NCBI RefSeq assembly: GCF_004361855.1
Contig: NZ_SNWQ01000019.1
Coordinates: 124,001 to 188,000, forward strand
Length of the DNA stretch: 64,000 bases
From: Kribbella caucasensis
GTDB lineage: Bacteria; Actinomycetota; Actinomycetes; Propionibacteriales; Kribbellaceae
Reading direction: 5' to 3'
Numbering within the stretch: the stretch's first letter is position 1; each line of letters opens with the position of its first letter. Shown here piece by piece: positions 1 to 7,560 of this stretch. The translations under genes were made by a program, and so were the position numbers. The notes below the pieces were generated by a model. That model was not told the origin of the DNA and ran no database searches. It saw only the letters and a program-made list of their open reading frames with translations.

Positions 1-580
1 CGTCGATCCGGGCCGCCTCGTCCAGTTCGCGCGGGATGCCGCGGATGAACTGCACCATCAGGAAGACGAAGAACGCGTCTGTGGCCAGGAACTTCGGAAT
101 GATCAGCGGCAGGAACGTGTTGATCCAGCCGGCCTGCGAGAACAGGATGTACTGCGGCACGATCACCACGTGGATCGGCAGCATGATGCTCAGCAGCATG
201 ATCGCGAACCAGAACTTCTTCCCGACGAACTCCAGCCGGGCGAACGCGTACGCCGCCATCGAGCACGACACCAGGTTGCCCAGAACGGCGCCCAGCACCA
301 CGGCCGCGGAGTTCAGCAGGTAGCGGGTGAACGGCTCGGTCAGCGCGTTCCAGCCGAGCCGGTAGTTCTCGATCCGCAGGTCCTTCACCAGCAGACCGGG
401 CTCGCGGAAGATCTCGTTGCCCGGCCGCAGTGAGCTGACCACCATCCAGATCAGCGGGTAGAGCATCACCAGGGCGGAGGCCGCCAGGGCGACGTGGATC
501 ACCAGCGGCCGGACCCGGGCCCAGCTGACGCCGACGGACCGGCGCGCGGCCACCGTGCTTCGAATCGTCTCAGTCGTCAT
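1..580 (-). CDS. ABC sugar importer permease, MalG type (3' end off window)
   Basis: Inner-membrane permease of a CUT1-type carbohydrate importer. About 193 N-terminal residues are visible, starting at the ATG at 578-580. The first membrane segment lies near residues 25-48 and others near 85-110 and 116-140. The window edge cuts the gene inside the cytoplasmic EAA loop (IPRELDEAARID), which in this family docks on the ATPase. The start overlaps the stop of the upstream permease gene by 11 bases, so the two permeases are translationally coupled. No binding-protein gene lies upstream, so it is probably beyond the edge or elsewhere. The substrate cannot be told from sequence; the neighbours suggest a plant-type oligosaccharide. 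Confidence 0.88.
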   Translation of the reverse strand, partial: MTTETIRSTVAARRSVGVSWARVRPLVIHVALAASALVMLYPLIWMVVSSLRPGNEIFREPGLLVKDLRIENYRLGWNALTEPFTRYLLNSAAVVLGAVLGNLVSCSMAAYAFARLEFVGKKFWFAIMLLSIMLPIHVVIVPQYILFSQAGWINTFLPLIIPKFLATDAFFVFLMVQFIRGIPRELDEAARID

Positions 581-1493
581 AGAACACCCAGTACTTCGAG
601 GCGAAGAAGTTCGCCGCGGTGAAGGCCCCGATGATCACGAGCAGGAACCACGCCATCGCGGAGGCGTAGCCCATGTCGAAATTGCCGAAGCCCCGGTCGT
701 AGAGGTAGAGCGTGAAGAACATGGTCGAGTCCGACGGCCCGCCGGTGCCCCCGGAGACGACGAACGCCTGGGTGAACGACTGGAACGCGTGGATGATCTG
801 CAGCACCAGGTTGAAGAAGATGATCGGCGTGAGCAGCGGCAGCGTGATGCGGAAGAACCGGCCCAGTACGCCGGCACCGTCCACGGACGCGGCCTCGTAG
901 TACATCGTCGGGATCTGCCGCAGGCCGGCCAGGAAGATCACCATCGGCGAGCCGAACGTCCACACGTTCAGCACCACCAGCGTTCCCAGCGCCGTACTGG
1001 GATCGGAGATCCAGCCCTTGCCGTCGATCCCGACCAGGGCGAGCACCTGGTTCAGCAGGCCTTCGGTGCCGAACACCTGGCGCCACAGGATCGCGATCGC
1101 GACACTCGAGCCGAGCAGCGACGGCAGGTAGAAGATCGAACGGTAGAACGCCATCCCGCGCACTCCGCGGTCCAGCACGACGGCGAGCAGCAGGGCGACC
1201 GCCAGTTGCAGCGGCACCGAGACGAACACGTAGGTGAACGTCACCCGCAGCGAGTTGTGCAGCCGCTCGTCGGACAGCATCCGGGTGAAGTTCTCGAACC
1301 CGATCCACTCCGGCGCCTGGATCAGGTTGTAGTCGGTGAAGGCCAGGTACAGCGACGCGATCATCGGGCCGATGGTGATCGCGAACAGCCCGAGCAGCCA
1401 GGGCGACAGGAACAGGTAGGCGGCGAGGTTGTCTTTCTTCTGGCCGGCCGGCTTCTTCCGGCCGAGGGCGCTCAGTTCGCCCAGCGCGCTCAT
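570..1493 (-). CDS. ABC sugar importer permease, MalF/UgpA type
   Basis: A 307-residue partner permease of the importer that continues off the left edge. It has six predicted membrane segments, the first near residues 30-55 (LSPWLLGLFAITIGPM), and a well-kept EAA loop near residue 200 (YYEAASVDGAGVLGRFF) ending in ITLPLL. Length and layout are normal for CUT1 permeases. It is the first gene of its transcript. The region upstream, to the divergent gene at 1724, carries two LacI-type palindromes. No ATPase gene is nearby, which is common in actinobacteria where one ATPase serves many importers. Confidence 0.9.
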   Translation of the reverse strand: MSALGELSALGRKKPAGQKKDNLAAYLFLSPWLLGLFAITIGPMIASLYLAFTDYNLIQAPEWIGFENFTRMLSDERLHNSLRVTFTYVFVSVPLQLAVALLLAVVLDRGVRGMAFYRSIFYLPSLLGSSVAIAILWRQVFGTEGLLNQVLALVGIDGKGWISDPSTALGTLVVLNVWTFGSPMVIFLAGLRQIPTMYYEAASVDGAGVLGRFFRITLPLLTPIIFFNLVLQIIHAFQSFTQAFVVSGGTGGPSDSTMFFTLYLYDRGFGNFDMGYASAMAWFLLVIIGAFTAANFFASKYWVFYDD

Positions 1494-1548
1494 ACTTTCT
1501 TACCTCCGGAAAGCTGGCCGGGTCGGGGACAAGTTCCGGACAAACTGG

Positions 1549-1564
1549 GGGAAAGCGCTTGCCC
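1549..1564. promoter_or_regulatory. candidate LacI-family operator
   Basis: The 16 bases GGGAAAGCGCTTGCCC form a near-perfect palindrome around AAGCGCTT, with only the pair at 1552/1561 mismatched. LacI/GalR operators are typically built on a central CG flanked by A/T-rich half-sites such as this. It lies 56 bases upstream of the permease start at 1493, in the divergent region shared with the gene at 1724. Confidence 0.5.
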
Positions 1565-1690
1565 TGGCCGGTCAAGCTAGCCCACAGAACCGGTTCAGAC
1601 AAGACCCTGTCCGGATGTCCGGCGACCGGTTGCGGACATGTTGCGAAGTCTTGACAGGACAAAGTCCGGAAGCGACAGTACTGGGCATTT

Positions 1691-1704
1691 GGCAACCGCT
1701 TGCC
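1691..1704. promoter_or_regulatory. second candidate LacI-family operator
   Basis: GGCAACCGCTTGCC has perfect 5-base arms (GGCAA/TTGCC) around CCGC. It overlaps the region just upstream of the ribosome binding site (GGAGG at 1714-1718) of the gene starting at 1724, where a bound repressor would block transcription. With the palindrome at 1549 it would let one LacI-type protein control both divergent transcripts. Confidence 0.42.
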
Positions 1705-1723
1705 CGATCTTCTGGAGGTCCCG

Positions 1724-3469
1724 ATGCAGCGCCGTACCTTCCTCGCCGGGTCGTTGACGACCCTGTCCCTCGCCGCGTTGAATCCGTCCATGGCCCGGGC
1801 TGACGAAGCGGTTGACGAGGAGTTCCTGGCGCTGTTGACCACCGCGAACGAGGCCCAGGTCGCGCTGGTGCTCGGCATTTACCAGAACGCCGCCGACAGC
1901 GTCCGCACCGTCGCGCGAAAGGGTCGCCGCCTGGTCGCGGCGTACACCTGGGGTCGGTCGAAGTACCACCACGACGCGTCGCTGCTCGCGCCGCTCGAGT
2001 ACCTGGTGAACCGGTTGGCGGAGCTGCAACACGACGACGGCCTGTACGACGTGGGCAACCTGCACTCGCCGCCGGACAGTTCGTTCGCGATCCAGGACGT
2101 CTGCATGATCTGGGGCCTGCTCGACGCCGACGACCAGCCGGCGACGCAACCGCATCGCGTAGTGCTCGAACGCGTACTCCGCAAGGCCGGGCCGGCCCTC
2201 GCGTCCGGTGGCGTGCACACGCCCAACCACCGTTGGGAGATCGCCGCCGCGCTGGCCCGGACCCATCACCTCTTCCCCGACCGCCGGTACGCCGCACGCA
2301 TCGACGACTGGCTCGACGAAGGCATCGACGCGACCCCGGACGGGATCTACAGCGAGCGCAGTTCGACGTACGCCTCGGAGGTCACGAACCACTGCCTGCT
2401 GACCGTCGCCTGGTTGCGCGGCAAGCCCGAACTCGTCGACTACGTCCAGCGCAACCTCGACGCGACCCTGTACTTCCTCGAGCCGAACGGTGAGGTCGAC
2501 ACGGTCGCGTCCCGGCGGCAGGACCAGAACCGGATCCGCGAGGTCTGGTGGTACCTGACCCAGTTCCGCGAACTCGCCCTGCACGCCGGCGACGGCCGGT
2601 TCTCGACCGTTGCCAAGGACATCGAAAAGCGCGGGACCGGTGAGCTCGGCGACTTCCTCGCCGAGGTGCTCGAACGACCGGAACTGGCGGCGGTCCTACC
2701 GACTCCGAAGCCCGCACCCACCGACTTCGTCCAGCACTTCCCGTCCCAGGCCTCGGCCCGAATCCGGCGGGAGACGCGCACCGCGTCGGTTTTCGGTGGG
2801 ACCGACTTCCACGACATCCCGGTGATCGCGTCCGGGCTGTCCACCAACCCCACGTTCTTCAAGCTCCGGAACGGCGCGGCGATCCTGGACTCGGTCCGCC
2901 TGTCGCCGGTTTTCTTCAGCACCGGCCACTTCCGCAGCAACGGCATGCGTCGTACCAGCGCGAACACTTACAAGCTCGAACAGGAAGTGAAAGTCCCGTA
3001 CCACCTCCCGCTACCCAAGCGGTACCGGCGTGCCGACGGTATGTACGCCCTCACCCTGGACGGTCGTTTCTACGCGTCGATGGACTTCCCGCATCGGCCG
3101 AAGCAGTTCCGGACGCTGCGGACCGAGGTGACGGTCGTTGAACTCGGCAACGGCTTCGACGTAACCTTCGACCTCGACGGCGACGAGACGGCGTACGCGA
3201 TCGAGCTGTGCTTCCGGCGCGGTGGGACCCTGGCCGGCGTCCAGGCACTCGATGCCGCCGACAACTATCAGCTCGTCGACGGCACCGGTTCGTACACCGT
3301 CGGCACCGACCGGATCGAGTTCGGCCCCGGCACCGGCGCCACCCGGGTCACGATGGACCCGGGCGAGCGCTACACCTATCTCGGCGGCAGTCTGACCCCC
3401 GACGGCCACCGCATCTACCTCACCGGCCGAACCCCAACCCGCTACACGCTCCAACTGCGGACTTCCTGA
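1724..3469 (+). CDS. exported alpha/alpha-toroid protein, polysaccharide lyase-like
   Basis: A 581-residue secreted protein. The ATG at 1724 is chosen over an upstream in-frame codon at 1700 because GGAGG lies 5 bases before it. It also leaves a clean twin-arginine-like signal: MQRRTFLAGS, a hydrophobic stretch and a cut near ARA at about residue 26. The first 350 residues are helical and contain an NHRWE motif in the 170s, as in toroid-fold heparinase-type lyases. The C-terminal 230 residues look beta-rich. The exact family was not recognised. It ends one base before the convergent gene at 3471, which encodes another exported toroid protein. A role in cutting an extracellular acidic polysaccharide is inferred from fold and neighbours. 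Confidence 0.6.
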   Translation: MQRRTFLAGSLTTLSLAALNPSMARADEAVDEEFLALLTTANEAQVALVLGIYQNAADSVRTVARKGRRLVAAYTWGRSKYHHDASLLAPLEYLVNRLAELQHDDGLYDVGNLHSPPDSSFAIQDVCMIWGLLDADDQPATQPHRVVLERVLRKAGPALASGGVHTPNHRWEIAAALARTHHLFPDRRYAARIDDWLDEGIDATPDGIYSERSSTYASEVTNHCLLTVAWLRGKPELVDYVQRNLDATLYFLEPNGEVDTVASRRQDQNRIREVWWYLTQFRELALHAGDGRFSTVAKDIEKRGTGELGDFLAEVLERPELAAVLPTPKPAPTDFVQHFPSQASARIRRETRTASVFGGTDFHDIPVIASGLSTNPTFFKLRNGAAILDSVRLSPVFFSTGHFRSNGMRRTSANTYKLEQEVKVPYHLPLPKRYRRADGMYALTLDGRFYASMDFPHRPKQFRTLRTEVTVVELGNGFDVTFDLDGDETAYAIELCFRRGGTLAGVQALDAADNYQLVDGTGSYTVGTDRIEFGPGTGATRVTMDPGERYTYLGGSLTPDGHRIYLTGRTPTRYTLQLRTS

Positions 3470-3470
3470 C

Positions 3471-5330
3471 TCAGCCCTCCGTCCGGACGGTGGTTGCGAG
3501 GACTCCGGGGTGGGGGATGCGGAGGACGTGGACTCGGCGGCGTTGGTCGCGGAGGTAGGTGCGGGTGGACGTGGAGAGGGAGACCGCGAGTGCGGCGGAC
3601 CAGGTGATCGTGATGGTGGTCGGGCCGCGCCTGATGGTGAGGCCGGTCGCGGTCGCGGTACGGGACTCGTTGTAGGGCACGCGGGTGCCGTCGTCGAAGG
3701 TGACCTCGTCGCCGGGGTGGAGGACGAGCGGGATCTGTTCGGTCGCTGCGGAGGTCGCGGTGACGCGGCGGGTGACGGACGAGTTGCCGATCACCAACTC
3801 GGTCACGACGGACGAGTCGGTGGTGCGGTAGCGGACGAGGTCGTTCGACGGGTACTCGGCGACCAGGTCGCCGTTCGAGTCGGGTCGGCCCGCGTGGACC
3901 GTTCCCCAGCAGCCGGTGGTCGTCTGCTGGGAGTGGATCACCGTGCCAGCGCGGGGATGCCAGAGGAACCCGGTGCCGGCCTTGACGATGCTGCCCGGTC
4001 GCTTGCCGAAGAAGGCGCCCAGATAGAACCCCGGCCGGCGGATGTACAGGTAGTCCTGGTTCTCCACTTTGTCGCGGCGGAGCTCGGTGAAGGTGTCCTT
4101 TCGCAGGTAGGGGACGCGTGCGATCGCGCGCTGCTTCGCCGCCTCGGTCGGCAGAGCTTCGCCGAAGGGCGCGTGCGCGATGATGCGGGGCGAGGTGTCC
4201 TGCTTGGCCAGTGGTGGGACCGGAGCCGGATCCGCTGCCCACGCCGCCCGGGTCGCCGCCCGGCCCTCGCGCGAGGTGAAGAACGCCCCGAGGTCCGGTA
4301 CGGCAGGGATGAACATGCTGCCCAGGTTCGTTCGGTCCGGGTCGGGCACCACGTCGTCGTAGTACGCGGTGGAGGTCCGGTCGGAGACCGCGTAGTACGT
4401 GAGCCAGCCGGAGCCGTCGGGTTCGCGGAGCAGGTTGTGGCCGAACCAGTCGGTGAACCTGCGGGTCATCGTCACGAGTGCGGGGTTCTTCGTGTGCAGG
4501 TAGAGCTCCGCCATCTCGGGGAGCATCACCTCGAAGTTGTAGTTGATGTCCATCCCGCGTGGGTCGTAGAAGAATCCGGCCGGGCTCTGCGACCAGCGTT
4601 CGACGTACCGGATCCGTTCCTGCAGGCGTTCCCAGAGCACCCGGTCCGGGAGGAGTCGCAGGGTGAGCGCGGAGCCGGCGACACCGGCCACGGCCTGGTT
4701 CGTGTACTGGAACGGGTCGTCCCAGACCACGGTGTTCGCGGGGTCGAGGTACCACTCGACACCCTTGCGCAGGGCAACTTCCAGCTCGCGCCGGCGCTGC
4801 GGGAGCGCGCCGGCCTGGCGGAGATTGGCGAGCGTCTTGGCGAGATACCCGAGACCGAATCCGCTGGATGCCTTCCCGCGTTCAGCCGGCGCGTACTCCG
4901 GCCACGAGCCGTCCGGGTTCTGCAGTTTCAGATAGTGCTGCAGCGCCGCATCCAGCCGGCCCAGCAGGGCAGGCTCCCGGTAGTACGGGTTCCAGGCGCG
5001 CCGATTGGCGTAGAACCAGCTCAACGTGAACACGTGCTCCTGGACGCGCGCGTTGAACGGCTGCGCGGGCGTCCGCCACCACCCGCCGGCCATGAACCCG
5101 TACGTCGCGGGGTCGGTGTCGACGATGTCGTTCGCCATCGGCGCGAGGATCACCAGGTACCCCGCGAACCGCTGCTCGAGCGGTGCGAACAACCGCCGAT
5201 CCGGTGCACCGGCGGGAAGATTGGGCACCATCGGCAATCCGGCGGCCGCCGCACGGGCCGGCAACGTCATCGCCGGCAACAGACTGGCACCGGCCGTACC
5301 AAGCAAGAGGGAACGGCGATTCAAAGACAT
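3471..5330 (-). CDS. exported helical-toroid protein of unknown activity
   Basis: A 619-residue exported protein. The N-terminus has a twin-arginine signal (NRRSLLLGTAG) with cleavage near ARA at about residue 27. Repeated aromatic and helical segments such as FTLSWFYANRR and YLKLQNPDGSWPEY resemble alpha/alpha-barrel enzymes acting on glycans. The last 200 residues are beta-rich (GFLWHPRAGTVIHSQ). It overlaps in theme with the convergent gene at 1724-3469 and lies 18 bases downstream of the decayed pectate-lyase-like gene, probably in the same transcript. No catalytic residues can be assigned. A polysaccharide lyase or glycan hydrolase accessory role is inferred. Confidence 0.5.
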   Translation of the reverse strand: MSLNRRSLLLGTAGASLLPAMTLPARAAAAGLPMVPNLPAGAPDRRLFAPLEQRFAGYLVILAPMANDIVDTDPATYGFMAGGWWRTPAQPFNARVQEHVFTLSWFYANRRAWNPYYREPALLGRLDAALQHYLKLQNPDGSWPEYAPAERGKASSGFGLGYLAKTLANLRQAGALPQRRRELEVALRKGVEWYLDPANTVVWDDPFQYTNQAVAGVAGSALTLRLLPDRVLWERLQERIRYVERWSQSPAGFFYDPRGMDINYNFEVMLPEMAELYLHTKNPALVTMTRRFTDWFGHNLLREPDGSGWLTYYAVSDRTSTAYYDDVVPDPDRTNLGSMFIPAVPDLGAFFTSREGRAATRAAWAADPAPVPPLAKQDTSPRIIAHAPFGEALPTEAAKQRAIARVPYLRKDTFTELRRDKVENQDYLYIRRPGFYLGAFFGKRPGSIVKAGTGFLWHPRAGTVIHSQQTTTGCWGTVHAGRPDSNGDLVAEYPSNDLVRYRTTDSSVVTELVIGNSSVTRRVTATSAATEQIPLVLHPGDEVTFDDGTRVPYNESRTATATGLTIRRGPTTITITWSAALAVSLSTSTRTYLRDQRRRVHVLRIPHPGVLATTVRTEG

Positions 5331-5348
5331 GGGCGGGCTCCAAGGGGG

Positions 5349-6335
5349 TCAGCGGATCTTCAGGAGGGTGAACTCGGGGTCGGGCACCGTTCGGCCGGTT
5401 CGTACGTCGGCGACGGCGGCTCCCCATTGGGTGAACTCGGGCGTCTTGTCGCGATAGCCCCGATTGCCGCGGAAGGTGATCCGCCGGGAGTCGCGCAGGC
5501 CCACGCCGTACGGGTAGGGGCCGAGGACGGTGGCGACGCGGAAGAAGACCGAGTTCGCGAACAGCAGATCGTGGCACTGGTCCAGCTCGACGGCCTGCGA
5601 GCGCCAGCCGTAGATGTGGTCCTCCGTCTGCAGGCCGAGGAACTGCCAGTTCGCGACCCGTCGCAGTACCACCTCACGTTGACCGAACCGGGGGTGTTGC
5701 GGGCGGTGTCGAGTCCCAGTCCGTGCACGATGTTGCGGCCGCCGAGCGGTGTCTCGATCAACGCGCGCGGATGCTCCGGATCGTTGAAGGCGCCATCCGG
5801 GATCCGCAACCACGTCTGCCGCGGATGCAGGCCGATCAAGTTCGACCGCCGACCCAATCGCAGTGTCCCGCTGCGCACCGCCGAACCGGACCGCGATCGC
5901 GTCCGGGTTGCCCGGCCCGATCATGAGGTCGAGATTCATCAACCCGGAGCCGAACGTGTCATTGTTGGCGTAGGCGATCGGCCCACCAACGGGTCGACGC
6001 CGGAACGAGAACAGGTCGCGCCGCACCCCAGCGGCGTACCCCGGGCTGTCCTCCGCCAGCACGAACCGCGGCCGCTGCTTGCCGAAGCCGATGATCCGGA
6101 CCGAGTCGTACACGTCGATCGGCGCCGACAACCGGTACGTCCCGGGCGGCACGAGCACGACCCCGCCACCGTCGCCCAACGGGAACCCGCGCACCCCGCC
6201 GAGGATGTCGCCCAGCCTGTTCGCGATCCCACGCCGCGACGCCTCGTCAACAGCCGCCTGTAGTGCGACCGTGTCGTCCCCCACCCCGTCGCCGTGCACC
6301 TCGAACCGCCGGCTGATTCCGTGGGAACTGGTCAT
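5349..6335 (-). pseudogene. decayed pectate-lyase-superfamily (right-handed beta-helix) gene
   Basis: The N-terminal part shows the family signature GDDTVALQAAVDEA followed by GGGVVLVPPGTYRLSAPI, typical of GH55/pectate-lyase-3-like beta-helix enzymes. In this frame the text is sensible to about 5886, becomes arginine-rich nonsense, then is sensible again from about 5677 (VVLRRVANWQFLGLQ) to the stop. A shifted frame supplies the missing stretch between about 5878 and 5677 (LIGLHPRQTWLRIPDGAF and GGRNIVHGLGL). So two frame changes are present. Intact relatives recalled by the annotator exceed 550 residues, so internal deletions probably joined distant parts. A working enzyme is unlikely. Confidence 0.72.
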
Positions 6336-6414
6336 CGAGATCTCCTCACCGATCCGACCCTGGTGCCGTGAGTTTCGTGGGCGCGAAACCGGACGGTCAA
6401 GATCCTGGCGCTGC

Positions 6415-6426
6415 TAATCCGCATTA
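6415..6426. promoter_or_regulatory. candidate LacI operator, upstream copy
   Basis: TAATCCGCATTA has perfect TAAT/ATTA arms. On the opposite strand it reads TAATGCGGATTA, which shares AATGCG-ATTA with the palindrome at 6491-6502. The two sites, 76 bases apart centre to centre, bracket the promoter of the LacI-type regulator gene. Confidence 0.5.
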
Positions 6427-6443
6427 CCACTGACGACCAGCTC

Positions 6444-6473
6444 TTGACGAGCCTCGAACCGCCGAGCTACGGT
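6444..6473 (+). promoter_or_regulatory. candidate promoter of the LacI-led operon
   Basis: TTGACG at 6444-6449 and TACGGT at 6468-6473 are separated by 18 bases and fit the main vegetative sigma factor. Transcription would begin near 6480, just before the second operator at 6491. Confidence 0.45.
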
Positions 6474-6490
6474 TCCGGCCACGACGCAGG

Positions 6491-6502
6491 CAATGCGTAT
6501 TA
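6491..6502. promoter_or_regulatory. candidate LacI operator, downstream copy
   Basis: CAATGCGTATTA shares AATGCG-ATTA with the site at 6415-6426 read on the other strand. It lies between the predicted transcription start (about 6480) and the regulator start codon at 6529, a position suited to autorepression. Confidence 0.5.
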
Positions 6503-6528
6503 CCGCAACCGATCCAGAAGGGGTGACG

Positions 6529-7560
6529 ATGCCGGACAGGGTCACCACCAGGCTCACCCAGCGCGATATCGCCCGGTTGGCGAAGGTCAGCCAGACGACC
6601 GTCTCGCTGGTGCTGAACAATCGCGTCGAGGCCTCGGCCCGGATCCCGGCCGCGACCCGCGACCGGGTGCTGAAGGTGATCCGGGAGACCGGCTACGTGG
6701 CCGATCCGCTGGCCCGGCGGATGCAGCAGCAGCGCAACCAGATCCTCGGGGTGTTCACCTACGAGTCGGTGTTCCCGAGCGCCAGCGGCGACTTCTACCA
6801 CCCGTTCCTGGCCGGTATCGAGGACTGCGCGGAACAACTCGGCTGGGACCTGCTGCTGTTCACCAGTGCTCCGGTGACCGAGGGCCGGCGGCAGATCTTC
6901 CACCAGAACAACCGGCTCCGGATCGCCGACGGCTGCCTGCTGCTCGGTCGTCGGATACCGGCCGAGGAGCTGAGCCGGCTGATCGCCGAGGAGTACCCGT
7001 TCGTCTCGGTCGGCCGCCGCGACGAGGCCGGCGCCCCGGTCCCGTACGTCGGGGCCGACTACGCCGCGGCGACCGCCACGGTGGTGGAGCGGGCGAAGGC
7101 GCTCGGGCATCGCCGGATCGCGTTCGTCGGTCCGGGCGTCGGCGCCGAGTCTTCGGCCGATCGGCTGCGCGGGTTCCGCCAGGCCGCCGGTCCGCGGGCA
7201 CGACACGAACCGACCGGTGATCGCAACCCGGCCGACGTGCTCGACACCCTGCTCGACCAGCGGATCACGGCCGCGTTCGTCGAGGATCGCGCCGACGCGG
7301 TCGCTCTGGTGGACGCGGCCGCGGCCGGTGGGATCGACGTACCGGCTGAGCTGTCCGTGATCGCGCTCGGTGATCCGACCAGGCCGGCCGATACCGACAT
7401 CGACTTCAGCGGCTTCCACGTCCCGCGCCGGGAGATGGGCCGGCAGGCGACCGAGTTGCTGGAAGCCATCCTGAGCGGTCAGGCCGAAGCCGGATCGCAG
7501 CGGCTGATCCCGTGCGAACTGGTCGACGGCACGACGCTGACAACACCGAAGGGGTCCTAG
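6529..7560 (+). CDS. LacI-family transcriptional repressor
   Basis: A 343-residue regulator that most likely controls its own operon. The N-terminal HTH reads RLTQRDIARLAKVSQTTVSLVLNNR, followed by the hinge (YVADPLARRMQQQRNQILGVF) and a periplasmic-binding-protein-like effector domain. The ATG at 6529 has AGAAGGGG just upstream. An in-frame ATG at 6493 would sit inside the downstream operator and lacks a ribosome site. The TAG stop abuts the ATG of the oxidoreductase gene. The effector is probably a sugar brought in by the importer encoded at 9164-12169. Confidence 0.92.
   Translation: MPDRVTTRLTQRDIARLAKVSQTTVSLVLNNRVEASARIPAATRDRVLKVIRETGYVADPLARRMQQQRNQILGVFTYESVFPSASGDFYHPFLAGIEDCAEQLGWDLLLFTSAPVTEGRRQIFHQNNRLRIADGCLLLGRRIPAEELSRLIAEEYPFVSVGRRDEAGAPVPYVGADYAAATATVVERAKALGHRRIAFVGPGVGAESSADRLRGFRQAAGPRARHEPTGDRNPADVLDTLLDQRITAAFVEDRADAVALVDAAAAGGIDVPAELSVIALGDPTRPADTDIDFSGFHVPRREMGRQATELLEAILSGQAEAGSQRLIPCELVDGTTLTTPKGS

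Noticed and set aside
3510..6263. A 917-codon open frame on the plus strand opposite the exported protein and the decayed lyase gene.
   Set aside because: Composition is Arg/Gly/Val-rich without domains, and the opposite strand has signal peptides and family motifs. It is an antisense shadow caused by high GC.
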